Part shown: positions 1 to 5,152 of the stretch, piece by piece
How positions within the stretch are numbered: the stretch's first letter is position 1
How the letters are laid out: the number at the start of each line of letters is the position of its first letter
Source of the DNA: an uncultured Nitrospira sp.
Lineage (GTDB): Bacteria; Nitrospirota; Nitrospiria; Nitrospirales; UBA8639
Assembly: GCA_902500695.1 (NCBI GenBank)
Contig: CABVRQ010000002.1
Location: 116,176 to 121,327 of the forward strand
Reading direction: 5' to 3'
Length of the DNA stretch: 5,152 bases
Made by a program: the position numbers and the translations under genes
The notes under the pieces: model-generated
What the model was told of the DNA's origin: nothing
Database searches by the model: none
The model's input: only the letters and a program-made list of their open reading frames with translations

Positions 1-2
1 AG

Positions 3-77
3 GAAGCGAATGTGTGGCTCCAGATGAGGGAGATCAGGAATCAGAATGATTTGGCATTCAACCCGGTAAAACTTTAA
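3..77 (+). CDS. Possible C-terminal end of an upstream gene (partial)
   Basis: This frame is open from the window edge to a TAA at 75-77 and would encode 24 residues, beginning EANVWLQMREIRNQ and ending in FNPVKL. The other two + frames close earlier, at 25-27 and 47-49. Nothing in the peptide identifies a family. A 24-codon open stretch can easily occur by chance, so the call rests mainly on the expectation that a same-strand gene precedes the glycosyltransferase. The reading could be settled only with the sequence to the left of the window. Confidence 0.25.
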   Translation, partial: EANVWLQMREIRNQNDLAFNPVKL

Positions 78-287
78 GTGATCCCGGCAGAAGTATATAA
101 AGTTCATTCTGTGGGATTTTAACTTTCAACTGATGCACCTCAAGTTCCCTTGCCAACATTTGGAGAGAGCATAAGATGGGGCGAATATTCGATGGTGAAA
201 ATGAGATAGCTTTTAAGAAGGGAAGGAAGGATAAGGTGTGATTTCTAATCTCATGTTGAAATATGCGAAAGTTAAATCGGTGTTCAG
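78..287. other. Intergenic region upstream of the family 2 glycosyltransferase
   Basis: About 210 bases without a convincing gene. The purine-rich run at 219-230 (GAAGGGAAGGAAGG region) resembles a ribosome site but lies some 60 bases before the ATG at 288. It could instead serve a 20-codon ORF starting with GTG at 238 and ending TGA at 298-300, which overlaps the start of the glycosyltransferase. I found no credible sigma-70 promoter pair and no terminator hairpin. A minus-strand ORF covering most of the region has no recognisable protein features and is judged spurious. Confidence 0.5.
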
Positions 288-1271
288 ATGCCATCTCTGA
301 TTAGTGTGGTTATTCCTGCCTATAATGCTGAAAAGTTTATCGGGCAAACAATACAGAGTGTGTTGGACCAAACTTACCCTTGCCACGAAATCATTGTGGT
401 TGATGATGGGTCTACCGATAACACAAAGGAGGTTTTAAAGCGGTTCGACGGCACAATTCGCTATCTGTATCAGCAGAACAAAGGCCCATCGGCTGCAAGA
501 AATGCGGGAATACAAGCGGCACAAGGAGAATTTATTTGTTTTTTGGATGCCGATGATTGTTGGACTTCTGAAAAGCTGGAAGTGCAACTGGCTTTTATGG
601 AGGCCAATCGGAATGTGGCTCTTGTCTTTTCCGACTATGAAGAATTTAATGAAGAGGGTATTGTCCTTTCATCTTTTCTTGCGGAAAAAAAACATATGTT
701 TCCAACATGTCCCATTGTGGCAGGGCCTCTGGATCATGCCTTTGAAACATTGATCCTTGAAAATTTTGTTACGACACCAACAGTGATGGTCAGAAAATCC
801 TGCCTGGAAAAGACCGGAGTATTTGATGAAGAAATAAGATCGGTGGAAGACAGGGATTTATGGTTGCGGATAGCCGCCTCGTATAGGATTGCATGTATTC
901 CAAGGATCTTCTGCAAAAAACGGGTTCATCAAATGAATGTTTCAAAGCAAACTGAGTTGGCTGTGCGTGGAAAGATTCGAGTGCTGGAGAAGAATTGGAA
1001 ACTATTTCCTCAATTGGTCCCTGACCGTATGTGGAGAACCCACCTTGCAGAAGCCTATTGTCAGCTTGGGTATCTTTTGCTTGAAAAAAATCAAAGGAAG
1101 TGCGCGTTAAAGGCGGGCATGTTGAGTCTGAAGCACATGGTATTGCGAGGGCCTAGAGACACTTCTCTGAAATTTATGCCATGGTGGATGAGTGCGGGAT
1201 TGATTCCGACAGCTCTTTTGGGTTGGAATTTAAGCCGATCTTTAGGGCAATCCCTAAAGAAATGGAAGTAA
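288..1271 (+). CDS. Family 2 glycosyltransferase (GT-A fold)
   Basis: Transfers a sugar from a nucleotide-sugar donor to an acceptor, most likely a lipid-linked repeat-unit intermediate at the cytoplasmic face of the inner membrane. The 327-residue protein opens with the GT2 signature VVIPAYNAEKFI (7-18), followed by VVDDGSTDNT (37-46), where the aspartates bind the nucleotide. Then come GPSAARNAGI (66-75), the metal-binding region FLDADD (85-90) and EDRDLWLR (187-194), whose acidic ED pair matches the usual catalytic base. RVHQMNVSK (212-220) matches the common R-x-H-x-x-N-x-S segment. Residues 225-327 form a helical tail with a hydrophobic patch near 299-313 that may contact the membrane. 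Length and motif order are normal for the family. ATG 288 is the only reasonable start: an in-frame TAA sits at 273-275 and the signature begins six residues in. No good Shine-Dalgarno site precedes it. Donor and acceptor specificity cannot be told. Confidence 0.93.
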   Translation: MPSLISVVIPAYNAEKFIGQTIQSVLDQTYPCHEIIVVDDGSTDNTKEVLKRFDGTIRYLYQQNKGPSAARNAGIQAAQGEFICFLDADDCWTSEKLEVQLAFMEANRNVALVFSDYEEFNEEGIVLSSFLAEKKHMFPTCPIVAGPLDHAFETLILENFVTTPTVMVRKSCLEKTGVFDEEIRSVEDRDLWLRIAASYRIACIPRIFCKKRVHQMNVSKQTELAVRGKIRVLEKNWKLFPQLVPDRMWRTHLAEAYCQLGYLLLEKNQRKCALKAGMLSLKHMVLRGPRDTSLKFMPWWMSAGLIPTALLGWNLSRSLGQSLKKWK

Positions 1272-1536
1272 GGCGTTCTATCTCAGTTCCCTGAAACAAG
1301 GGTGCGAGTTATCGAAACATGCAGGCAAAAACGAAAAGGCAATTGTGTGCCGGAGAAATGATGTACCTTTTTCGATAAACCCGAAGAACAGCTGGCTTAT
1401 GTTGAGCAAGAGACTGGTTCAGATGGGTTGAATCCAGATGGAACAGGTCTTTTAGGAAAGAGCCGGTAGTCAAGAGACCTGTAGGATACGCACATCGGAC
1501 AGGAATTTGAATTTCTACTGACGCAAGCAATTCTCA
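1272..1536. other. Intergenic region between the two glycosyltransferases
   Basis: 265 bases with no supported gene, unusually long between genes of one polysaccharide operon. All + frames are broken by stops; the pieces are short (for example 30 codons in frame after the first glycosyltransferase's TAA, closing at the TGA that follows GAGAAA near 1357-1361) and look like no known family. The antisense frame spanning 1309-1530 would begin with TTG and has no recognisable domain. The only structure noted is a hairpin at 1443-1482. The region may be decayed coding sequence or an untranslated leader for the next gene; I cannot tell which. Confidence 0.5.
1443..1482 (+). repeat. Inverted repeat, possible RNA hairpin
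   Basis: ACAGGTCT at 1443-1450 is the exact reverse complement of AGACCTGT at 1475-1482. The stem extends inward by one G-U and one U-A pair, giving about 10 bp around a loop of about 20 bases. No T-run follows, so it is not a standard terminator. It sits about 55 bases before the next start codon. It could be leader structure, a protein site or chance. Confidence 0.3.
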
Positions 1537-2958
1537 ATGAAATCTGTGGTGGTGATCTCATACAATTTTCCCCCCGATGGAAGTGCGGGGGTGTATCGAC
1601 CGCTTCGCTTTGTGCGTCATTTGCCGGATATGGGCTGGCATCCTACTGTGGTCGCATCCGGTAACACACACCAAGGAAGAAACGATCCCGGCTTGTTGTC
1701 ATTGGTGCCAGACCATGTTGAGGTTGTGCGGGTACCTGGTGCGGATGCATGGCAACGATTCCAGGCCTGGCGAGCGAGGAGATCATTCAAAATGCCCTCC
1801 GGCTCTCCTCCGGAAAATGTTAGAGAAATCAATGAAAATCCACCTCCTTCCATGCGTTCTTATTTGAGGAGTTTCGTGAGGAAGGCTGAAAGTTATTACT
1901 ATCACCCGGATTTGGCCATGCCTTGGATCACACCAGGTATGACTGCCACGGTGAAGGTGTGTCAGCGGACAGGCGCAAAGGTGATCTGGGTAACAGGAGG
2001 TCCGTGGTCCTCGTTTGTGGTGGCGAGAAAGGCTTCCTTGCATACCGGGGTGCCATATGTGCTCGACTTTCGAGATTCATGGACGTTGGCAGGCAGCCCC
2101 TTCGATGACGATCGACCTGGGTGGGCAAAACGACGGGATCGCCGCCTCTTATATCAGATCTTTGAAGGAGCCCAGGCCGTAATATTTCGTTACCATTCAG
2201 AGGCCGAATGTTACTGGCGGGCTTACCCTGGAGCCTTAGAACTCTCCCGCATTCATATTATCCCCAATGGATTTGACGGCACAATTGCCGGGTACAACCC
2301 CGATCCAGGGAATCAAACCACATGTGTGGTTTTGTATGCCGGGACGATCGCGCCCTACCGGTATGATACCTTGCTTCAAGGAATACGCCTGCTCAAACAA
2401 TCCTCCCCGGTCCTTGCCGGGTATTTGCAACTTCTGTTCGTTGGTGAAGGCACGGAGGCAATTAATCGTGCGGCGGGCATTCTGGGCGTCCTGGACGTTG
2501 TGAAAATTATGTCAGCTGTTTCCTATGCCGAAGTCTGTCGCCTGCAGACTGAGGCCAACGCGCTCCTCCTGCTTGGGTTGATCCCCATGAAAGGATATGA
2601 GTTATGCGGGAGTAAGGTCTTTTCCTACCTGAAGGCAGGCCGTCCGATTATCGGAATCCTCCCTCAGGATGAAATGAAAACCGTTCTGCATCGGGTAGGG
2701 GTGAGGACAATCGCGGATATTGATTCGCCCTCCGAGATTGCCACTGTGTTTCGCCAGGTGCTTGAGGCATGGCGTGAGGGCACGCTTTCCTCATTTGTTC
2801 CTGATAGGAAAAGCAGCGAAACGTATTCGGCTAAGCAACAGACCCTGGCTCTCGTTCGTGCCCTTGAGGGAGCACCTCCGGTTGACCCGTTTGTCCCGGG
2901 CTCGGTGGAAATTCCACTCAGTTTACAGGGAGATATTGGAAAAGCTGGATGGGTTTGA
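1537..2958 (+). CDS. Family 4-type glycosyltransferase (GT-B fold)
   Basis: Predicted retaining glycosyltransferase that uses a nucleotide sugar to extend a surface glycan, acting in the cytoplasm or at the inner membrane. The 473-residue protein has the two-lobed GT-B layout. The N-terminal acceptor lobe opens with VVVISYNFPPDGSAGVYRP (4-22), the glycine-containing loop typical of this group. A Pro/Glu-rich linker at about 84-107 is followed by YYHPDLAMPW (121-130), VTGGPWSS (152-159) and VLDFRDSW (175-182), all characteristic of GT4-like sugar transferases. The C-terminal donor lobe has IIPNGFDG (241-248), VLYAGTI (265-271), FVGEG (301-305) and GSKVFSYLKAGRPIIG (358-373), the usual nucleotide-binding region. 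The start is fixed by TGA at 1519-1521, with ATG 1537 the first start after it. There is no visible Shine-Dalgarno site. The last 25 or so residues are a low-conservation tail. The gene is visibly richer in GC than the first transferase. Substrate unknown. Confidence 0.92.
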   Translation: MKSVVVISYNFPPDGSAGVYRPLRFVRHLPDMGWHPTVVASGNTHQGRNDPGLLSLVPDHVEVVRVPGADAWQRFQAWRARRSFKMPSGSPPENVREINENPPPSMRSYLRSFVRKAESYYYHPDLAMPWITPGMTATVKVCQRTGAKVIWVTGGPWSSFVVARKASLHTGVPYVLDFRDSWTLAGSPFDDDRPGWAKRRDRRLLYQIFEGAQAVIFRYHSEAECYWRAYPGALELSRIHIIPNGFDGTIAGYNPDPGNQTTCVVLYAGTIAPYRYDTLLQGIRLLKQSSPVLAGYLQLLFVGEGTEAINRAAGILGVLDVVKIMSAVSYAEVCRLQTEANALLLLGLIPMKGYELCGSKVFSYLKAGRPIIGILPQDEMKTVLHRVGVRTIADIDSPSEIATVFRQVLEAWREGTLSSFVPDRKSSETYSAKQQTLALVRALEGAPPVDPFVPGSVEIPLSLQGDIGKAGWV

Positions 2959-2991
2959 GGGGACAGCGGAGACAGTGTAGCACTGAAAGCT

Positions 2992-3026
2992 CACACGTAG
3001 GACAGACATTTCGTGTGTCATTTTTT
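2992..3026 (+). terminator. Candidate intrinsic terminator after the family 4 transferase
   Basis: CACACG at 2992-2997 pairs with CGTGTG at 3012-3017 around a 14-base loop, and a run of six T follows at 3021-3026. A competing fold pairs GACAGAC (3001-3007) with GTGTGTC (3013-3019) with one mismatch and a 5-base loop, ending one base before the T-run. Either gives a short, modest stem. It lies 33 bases after the TGA of the upstream gene and 42 bases before the next start, so if active it would reduce or stop read-through into the deacetylase. Confidence 0.4.
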
Positions 3027-3056
3027 AATTCCTCCTGCAAGTATCTTCAGGCCTAG

Positions 3057-3063
3057 AAGGAAG
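3057..3063 (+). promoter_or_regulatory. Ribosome binding site of the deacetylase-like gene
   Basis: AAGGAAG ends four bases before ATG 3068, with its AGGA core six bases away. It supports that start and contrasts with the two glycosyltransferase genes upstream, which have no clear site. Confidence 0.7.
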
Positions 3064-3067
3064 AACA

Positions 3068-3901
3068 ATGTATTTCTGTATTCGTGACGACGATACGAAT
3101 TTCTTTACGACGCCTGATGACCTTGAGCATGCATATGGGGAGATTAGCCGATGGGGGCCCATTTCTTTGGCCATCATTCCTTTTTGTCGTCCCGGAACCA
3201 ATAGAGCGGTTCCTGAGCATGTCCGGGATCGGCTGTCTATCCATCCATTGCACAAAAATCGATCGCTTGTGGAGTATCTCCGCGATGGGATTGCTCAAGG
3301 TCGTTTTGAAGCGATGCTCCATGGATTTTATCATGATGAGGAGCATGGTAACCCGGAATTTGCACAGGGATCCGATTTAGCTAGGCGGGTCAGGGATGGG
3401 CGAAAATATTTGGAAGATCTCTTAGGCACCAGTATTCGGGTTTTTGTCCCACCTCACAACACAATCGGACGCCAAGGATTACGTGCCCTTGCGCGGGAGG
3501 GACTGCATTTGGGAGGGGTCGCCGGGCTTCGGGGCGGGTGGCCGCTTACTTCACTGAAAACCTGGGGGCTGTGGTCGAGACTCTATTATTGGCGGAAAAG
3601 CGGAGGATTGGGTATTCCCTGGATCTTGGATCTGAAGGATCATTACGAGATTGCCGGTAATGCCGTGACTCCTCGATCTTCTCTTCAGCGAAATGAAATG
3701 ATCTTCGACCATGCGTTAACCAAGGATGGAGTCTTCTGCGCTGCGACACATTATTGGGAATTGGATATGCCAAGTCCGGAGTCAGGTGCCTTAACGGTCG
3801 GTGAGCAATTGAGGAAACTGATTGCGCGTGCTCAGTCGGATTCCCGAGTGGCTTGGCGGTCGGTTGGCGAGATTGTGTCGGCTGGAATACCAAAAGTCTA
3901 A
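3068..3901 (+). CDS. Polysaccharide deacetylase-like (NodB/CE4 fold) protein
   Basis: Probable metal-dependent carbohydrate de-N-acetylase or related hydrolase of the NodB/CE4 superfamily, resembling the deacetylase-like proteins of O-antigen and capsule loci (a relation to Bordetella WbmS is my recollection, not verified). The 277 residues show the expected order: CIRDDDTNFF (4-13) with the Asp cluster of motif 1, MLHGFYHDE (83-91) with the H85-x3-H89 metal pair of motif 2, FVPPHNTIG (126-134) as motif 3, and ATHYWEL (226-232) with a late His at 228 that may be the second catalytic His. SLAIIPF (33-39) matches a core strand. There is no signal peptide or membrane segment, so it should act in the cytoplasm, unlike secreted chitin or peptidoglycan deacetylases. 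An N-acetylated nucleotide sugar or lipid-linked sugar is therefore a more likely substrate than a finished polymer. A good ribosome site supports the start. Deacetylase activity is inferred, not shown. Confidence 0.82.
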   Translation: MYFCIRDDDTNFFTTPDDLEHAYGEISRWGPISLAIIPFCRPGTNRAVPEHVRDRLSIHPLHKNRSLVEYLRDGIAQGRFEAMLHGFYHDEEHGNPEFAQGSDLARRVRDGRKYLEDLLGTSIRVFVPPHNTIGRQGLRALAREGLHLGGVAGLRGGWPLTSLKTWGLWSRLYYWRKSGGLGIPWILDLKDHYEIAGNAVTPRSSLQRNEMIFDHALTKDGVFCAATHYWELDMPSPESGALTVGEQLRKLIARAQSDSRVAWRSVGEIVSAGIPKV

Positions 3902-3907
3902 ATGAAG

Positions 3908-3930
3908 TGACATCGCGAGTCGTTATGTCA
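3908..3930 (+). repeat. Short perfect dyad after the deacetylase-like gene
   Basis: TGACAT (3908-3913) and ATGTCA (3925-3930) are exact inverted copies separated by 11 bases, starting six bases after the TAA of the upstream gene. No T-run follows. It may be a weak RNA hairpin or an operator-like dyad; a 6-bp match this close can also occur by chance. Confidence 0.3.
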
Positions 3931-3949
3931 GGATTCAGGAGATGATCCA

Positions 3950-4015
3950 ATGAAAACGCTAATGTTCGATGCCGACATGCATTTTTTCGGTGAGTCCACC
4001 TATCTTGGTGATTAA
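3950..4015 (+). CDS. 21-codon ORF with strong ribosome site; leader peptide or truncated gene start
   Basis: ATG 3950 is preceded by AGGAG at 3937-3941 with 8 bases between, the best-spaced ribosome site in the window apart from those of the two large genes downstream of 3060. The reading frame starts MKTLMFDADMHFF, continues through a GESTYLG segment, and ends with TAA at 4013-4015, directly followed in frame by TAG. It lies in the same frame as the methyltransferase. I recognise no family. The first residues look like an ordinary protein N-terminus, so it may be the surviving start of a gene cut off when the downstream AT-rich gene arrived. Alternatives are a translated leader coupled to the methyltransferase, or a chance ORF. 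Confidence 0.35.
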   Translation: MKTLMFDADMHFFGESTYLGD

Positions 4016-4042
4016 TAGGTGTGGGACATCAAATGGGAATTT

Positions 4043-4047
4043 GGAGG
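4043..4047 (+). promoter_or_regulatory. Ribosome binding site that decides the methyltransferase start
   Basis: GGAGG lies 4 bases before ATG 4052 and 10 bases before a second in-frame ATG at 4058. The earlier in-frame GTG at 4019 is merely the first codon after the TAA-TAG pair and has no such site. This places translation start at 4052 or 4058. Confidence 0.75.
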
Positions 4048-4051
4048 AAAA

Positions 4052-4798
4052 ATGCTCATGCAAAGCATAGATATCAGGCAGATTGAGGTATGTAAACGAA
4101 AGGGAATTTCTATCAATGAAGATAGTTATATTTTGGATTTTGGTTGTGGAGATGGCCGTCGGGTCTATCAACTTCTGGATTCCGGATATAAAAATTCTTT
4201 TGGATTCAATAAAGGGAACTATATGGATAGAGGAACTCCGATAAAATTGCGGCAGGAACAGGATCAGCAATTTTTTCGATTTACCGATAATGACACCATT
4301 CCCTTTCCTGATAATTATTTTGATTTAATAATTTCAGATCAAGTATTTGAACATGTCTTGCATCAACACGAGGCGTTTAGTGAGATTTATCGGGTTTTGA
4401 AAAATGGGGGAGTGAGTGTTCACGTGATACCTGCGAAATGGCAAATCATCGAACCTCACATTTTTGTTCCTTTCGGAGGTCTCATTAAAAATTTTTTCTA
4501 TTATTATTTTTGGGCCATGCTGGGAATTCGAAATAATTGGCAAAAAGGATTGTCAGTCAAAGAAACTGCCAAGCGTAATAGTCTTTATGCGAAGGAAAAT
4601 TTACATTACCTCAGCTGTCGTGAATATCAAACGATGATGTCGGAAATTCACTTTAAATATAGTTGGGAAGAACTGGTCTATATGAAAGCGAGTTACAAAC
4701 GCAACATTCAAAAGTTGGCGGCCCTCTCCGAAAAAGTGCCTCTAGTTTGCAGTCTTATCCGGCACTTTTATCAACGGGTGTTATACCTTCAAAAATAA
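4052..4798 (+). CDS. Class I SAM-dependent methyltransferase
   Basis: Predicted to transfer a methyl group from S-adenosylmethionine, in this context probably to a sugar or lipid-linked glycan intermediate in the cytoplasm; the substrate is not readable. From ATG 4052 it has 248 residues. Motif I is YILDFGCGDGRRV (26-38), the glycine-rich SAM loop. FPDNYFDLIISDQVFEHV (85-102) covers the strand-4 region typical of the Methyltransf_11 group, and IYRVLKNGGVSVHVIP (112-127) is the following helix and strand. The end of strand 2, where an acidic residue usually binds the ribose of SAM, reads GFNKG (51-55) with Asn instead. Residues 130-165 carry aromatic stretches (NFFYYYFW) that may form a substrate lid or membrane contact. 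An in-frame GTG at 4019 would add 11 residues but lacks a ribosome site. The gene is clearly AT-rich against the two genes before it, suggesting separate acquisition. Confidence 0.87.
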   Translation: MLMQSIDIRQIEVCKRKGISINEDSYILDFGCGDGRRVYQLLDSGYKNSFGFNKGNYMDRGTPIKLRQEQDQQFFRFTDNDTIPFPDNYFDLIISDQVFEHVLHQHEAFSEIYRVLKNGGVSVHVIPAKWQIIEPHIFVPFGGLIKNFFYYYFWAMLGIRNNWQKGLSVKETAKRNSLYAKENLHYLSCREYQTMMSEIHFKYSWEELVYMKASYKRNIQKLAALSEKVPLVCSLIRHFYQRVLYLQK

Positions 4799-5082
4799 AA
4801 TTCATCGCTGTTTCCCCTGGCATGAAGGGTCACGTTTTCGAAATGAGAAAGTGTATACCAGAGGGTTTGTCGTTGTGGTGGTACAAATGAAAAAAATCCG
4901 GCCAAAGAGAATTGCTCGGGGCCCCAACGCCCGATGAGAATGTGGATATGTCAGCTCTGAGAGCGGGCGCTCTTACCGTCGGTACACATTGAAAAGAATG
5001 AATTTATGTAGGGCGTCGGATTCGCAGTTTGTTTGACGTTCAATGGGGCAAGTGGTGTTGGTTGAATCATTATTAATTTAAT
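4799..5082. other. Intergenic region before the amidotransferase
   Basis: 284 bases without a supported gene. Several scraps are present: a 22-codon ORF from ATG 4823 ending TGA 4889, a 16-codon ORF from ATG 4887 that overlaps it at the stop, and a 33-codon stop-to-stop stretch at 4891-4992. None has a ribosome site or recognisable similarity. A TTGACG at 5033-5038 resembles a -35 box, but no good -10 sits 16-18 bases downstream, so I do not call a promoter. Stem-forming repeats at 4954-4973 are listed separately. The 25 bases before the next ATG are AT-rich. Confidence 0.5.
4954..4973 (+). repeat. Alternating GCTCT / AGAGC / GCTCT inverted repeats
   Basis: GCTCT (4954-4958), AGAGC (4960-4964) and GCTCT (4969-4973) lie within 20 bases. 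The middle copy can pair with the third across a GGGC loop, and flanking T-A and G-U pairs extend that stem to about 7 bp. Its pairing with the first copy would need a one-base loop, so in RNA only the second stem is realistic. No T-run follows. Function unknown. Confidence 0.3.
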
Positions 5083-5152
5083 ATGTGTGGATTTGTCGCG
5101 TTTTTACAGGATAAGCCGATTGTCGACCTGGTCCATGCCCGAGAAGCGCTCG
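5083..5152 (+). CDS. Asparagine synthase-type glutamine amidotransferase (N-terminus, cut by window end)
   Basis: The 23 codons present begin MCGFVAFLQDKPIVD. After removal of Met, Cys2 is the N-terminal nucleophile of class II (Ntn-type) glutamine amidotransferases, which release ammonia from glutamine. MCG-[FI]-x-[AG]-[FIL] is the classic start of AsnB-like enzymes. In glycan loci such proteins commonly amidate sugar carboxylates (for example uronic acids to uronamides) rather than make free asparagine, and that is my preferred reading here because of the neighbours. The synthetase domain, which would separate AsnB from other class II amidotransferases such as GlmS or PurF, is outside the window. 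No Shine-Dalgarno site is visible before ATG 5083, and the upstream DNA is AT-rich. The exact fit of the opening residues makes this start convincing. Confidence 0.8.
   Translation, partial: MCGFVAFLQDKPIVDLVHAREAL

Noticed and set aside
58..294. 78-codon minus-strand ORF upstream of the first glycosyltransferase
   Set aside because: No family motif, divergent to every supported gene, and its sequence is a hydrophobic/basic mix typical of chance ORFs in AT-rich DNA.
1289..1303. CCCT/AGGG hairpin just after the first glycosyltransferase as a terminator
   Set aside because: Only four pairs and no following T-run.
1309..1530. 73-codon minus-strand ORF in the gap between the glycosyltransferases
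   Set aside because: Starts with TTG, has no recognisable domain and opposes the direction of the locus; a real gene here cannot be excluded but is not supported.
3546..3950. 134-codon minus-strand ORF, the longest antisense frame
   Set aside because: Lies mostly antisense to the deacetylase-like gene, whose + frame has clear motifs; the antisense product is rich in Arg, Ser, Pro and Thr with no domain.
3959..4270. 103-codon minus-strand ORF over the start of the methyltransferase
   Set aside because: Antisense to the SAM-binding motif region of a well-supported gene and without recognisable features.
4891..4992. 33-codon open stretch containing GALTVG, the same six residues as in the deacetylase-like protein (GALTVGEQL)
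   Set aside because: The shared residues are too few, the surrounding DNA and protein do not match, and there is no start with a ribosome site; probably coincidence rather than a duplicated gene end.
5033..5061. TTGACG as a -35 box for the amidotransferase gene
   Set aside because: The bases 16-18 positions downstream (around TGTTGG) do not resemble a -10 box, and the later TATTAA at 5071 is too far away.
1..5152. CRISPR array, tRNA, insertion sequence ends or toxin-antitoxin and defence genes
   Set aside because: No regularly spaced repeats, no cloverleaf-like sequence, no transposase motifs and no defence-family domains were seen on either strand.

Overview
The window looks like part of a bacterial surface-polysaccharide (O-antigen, capsule or exopolysaccharide) locus. 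All supported genes lie on the + strand: a family 2 glycosyltransferase (288-1271), a family 4-type glycosyltransferase (1537-2958), a NodB/CE4-like carbohydrate deacetylase (3068-3901), a class I SAM-dependent methyltransferase (best start 4052, end 4798), and the first 23 codons of a glutamine amidotransferase of the asparagine synthase type (5083 to the window edge). No tRNA, rRNA, CRISPR array, transposase or insertion sequence was seen.

The host cannot be named from this sequence. Shine-Dalgarno sites of the GGAGG/AAGGA type precede two genes. The gene set is typical of Gram-negative envelope loci, but no marker gene is present and base composition changes from gene to gene, so I do not assign a phylum.

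Layout: 1-77 may hold the last codons of an upstream gene (weak). 78-287 has no convincing gene. The two glycosyltransferases are separated by 265 bp of apparently non-coding DNA. A hairpin followed by a T-run lies between the second glycosyltransferase and the deacetylase. The 150 bp between the deacetylase and the methyltransferase hold a dyad and a 21-codon ORF with a very good ribosome site that ends in tandem stops. The 284 bp before the amidotransferase hold only small structures and ORF scraps.

Inferred joint role: the two transferases add sugars to a growing repeat unit on the cytoplasmic face of the inner membrane. The deacetylase-like protein, methyltransferase and amidotransferase would decorate sugars of that unit (N-deacetylation, methylation, amidation). 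Donor sugars, acceptors and order of action cannot be read from the sequence. The long gaps, the different base composition of neighbours (AT-rich methyltransferase, GC-richer family 4 transferase and deacetylase) and the stray ORF suggest a cassette built piece by piece through horizontal transfer. I see no clearly new system. The most useful points are the methyltransferase start correction, the orphan ORF before it, and the pairing of a signal-less deacetylase-like protein with an amidotransferase.
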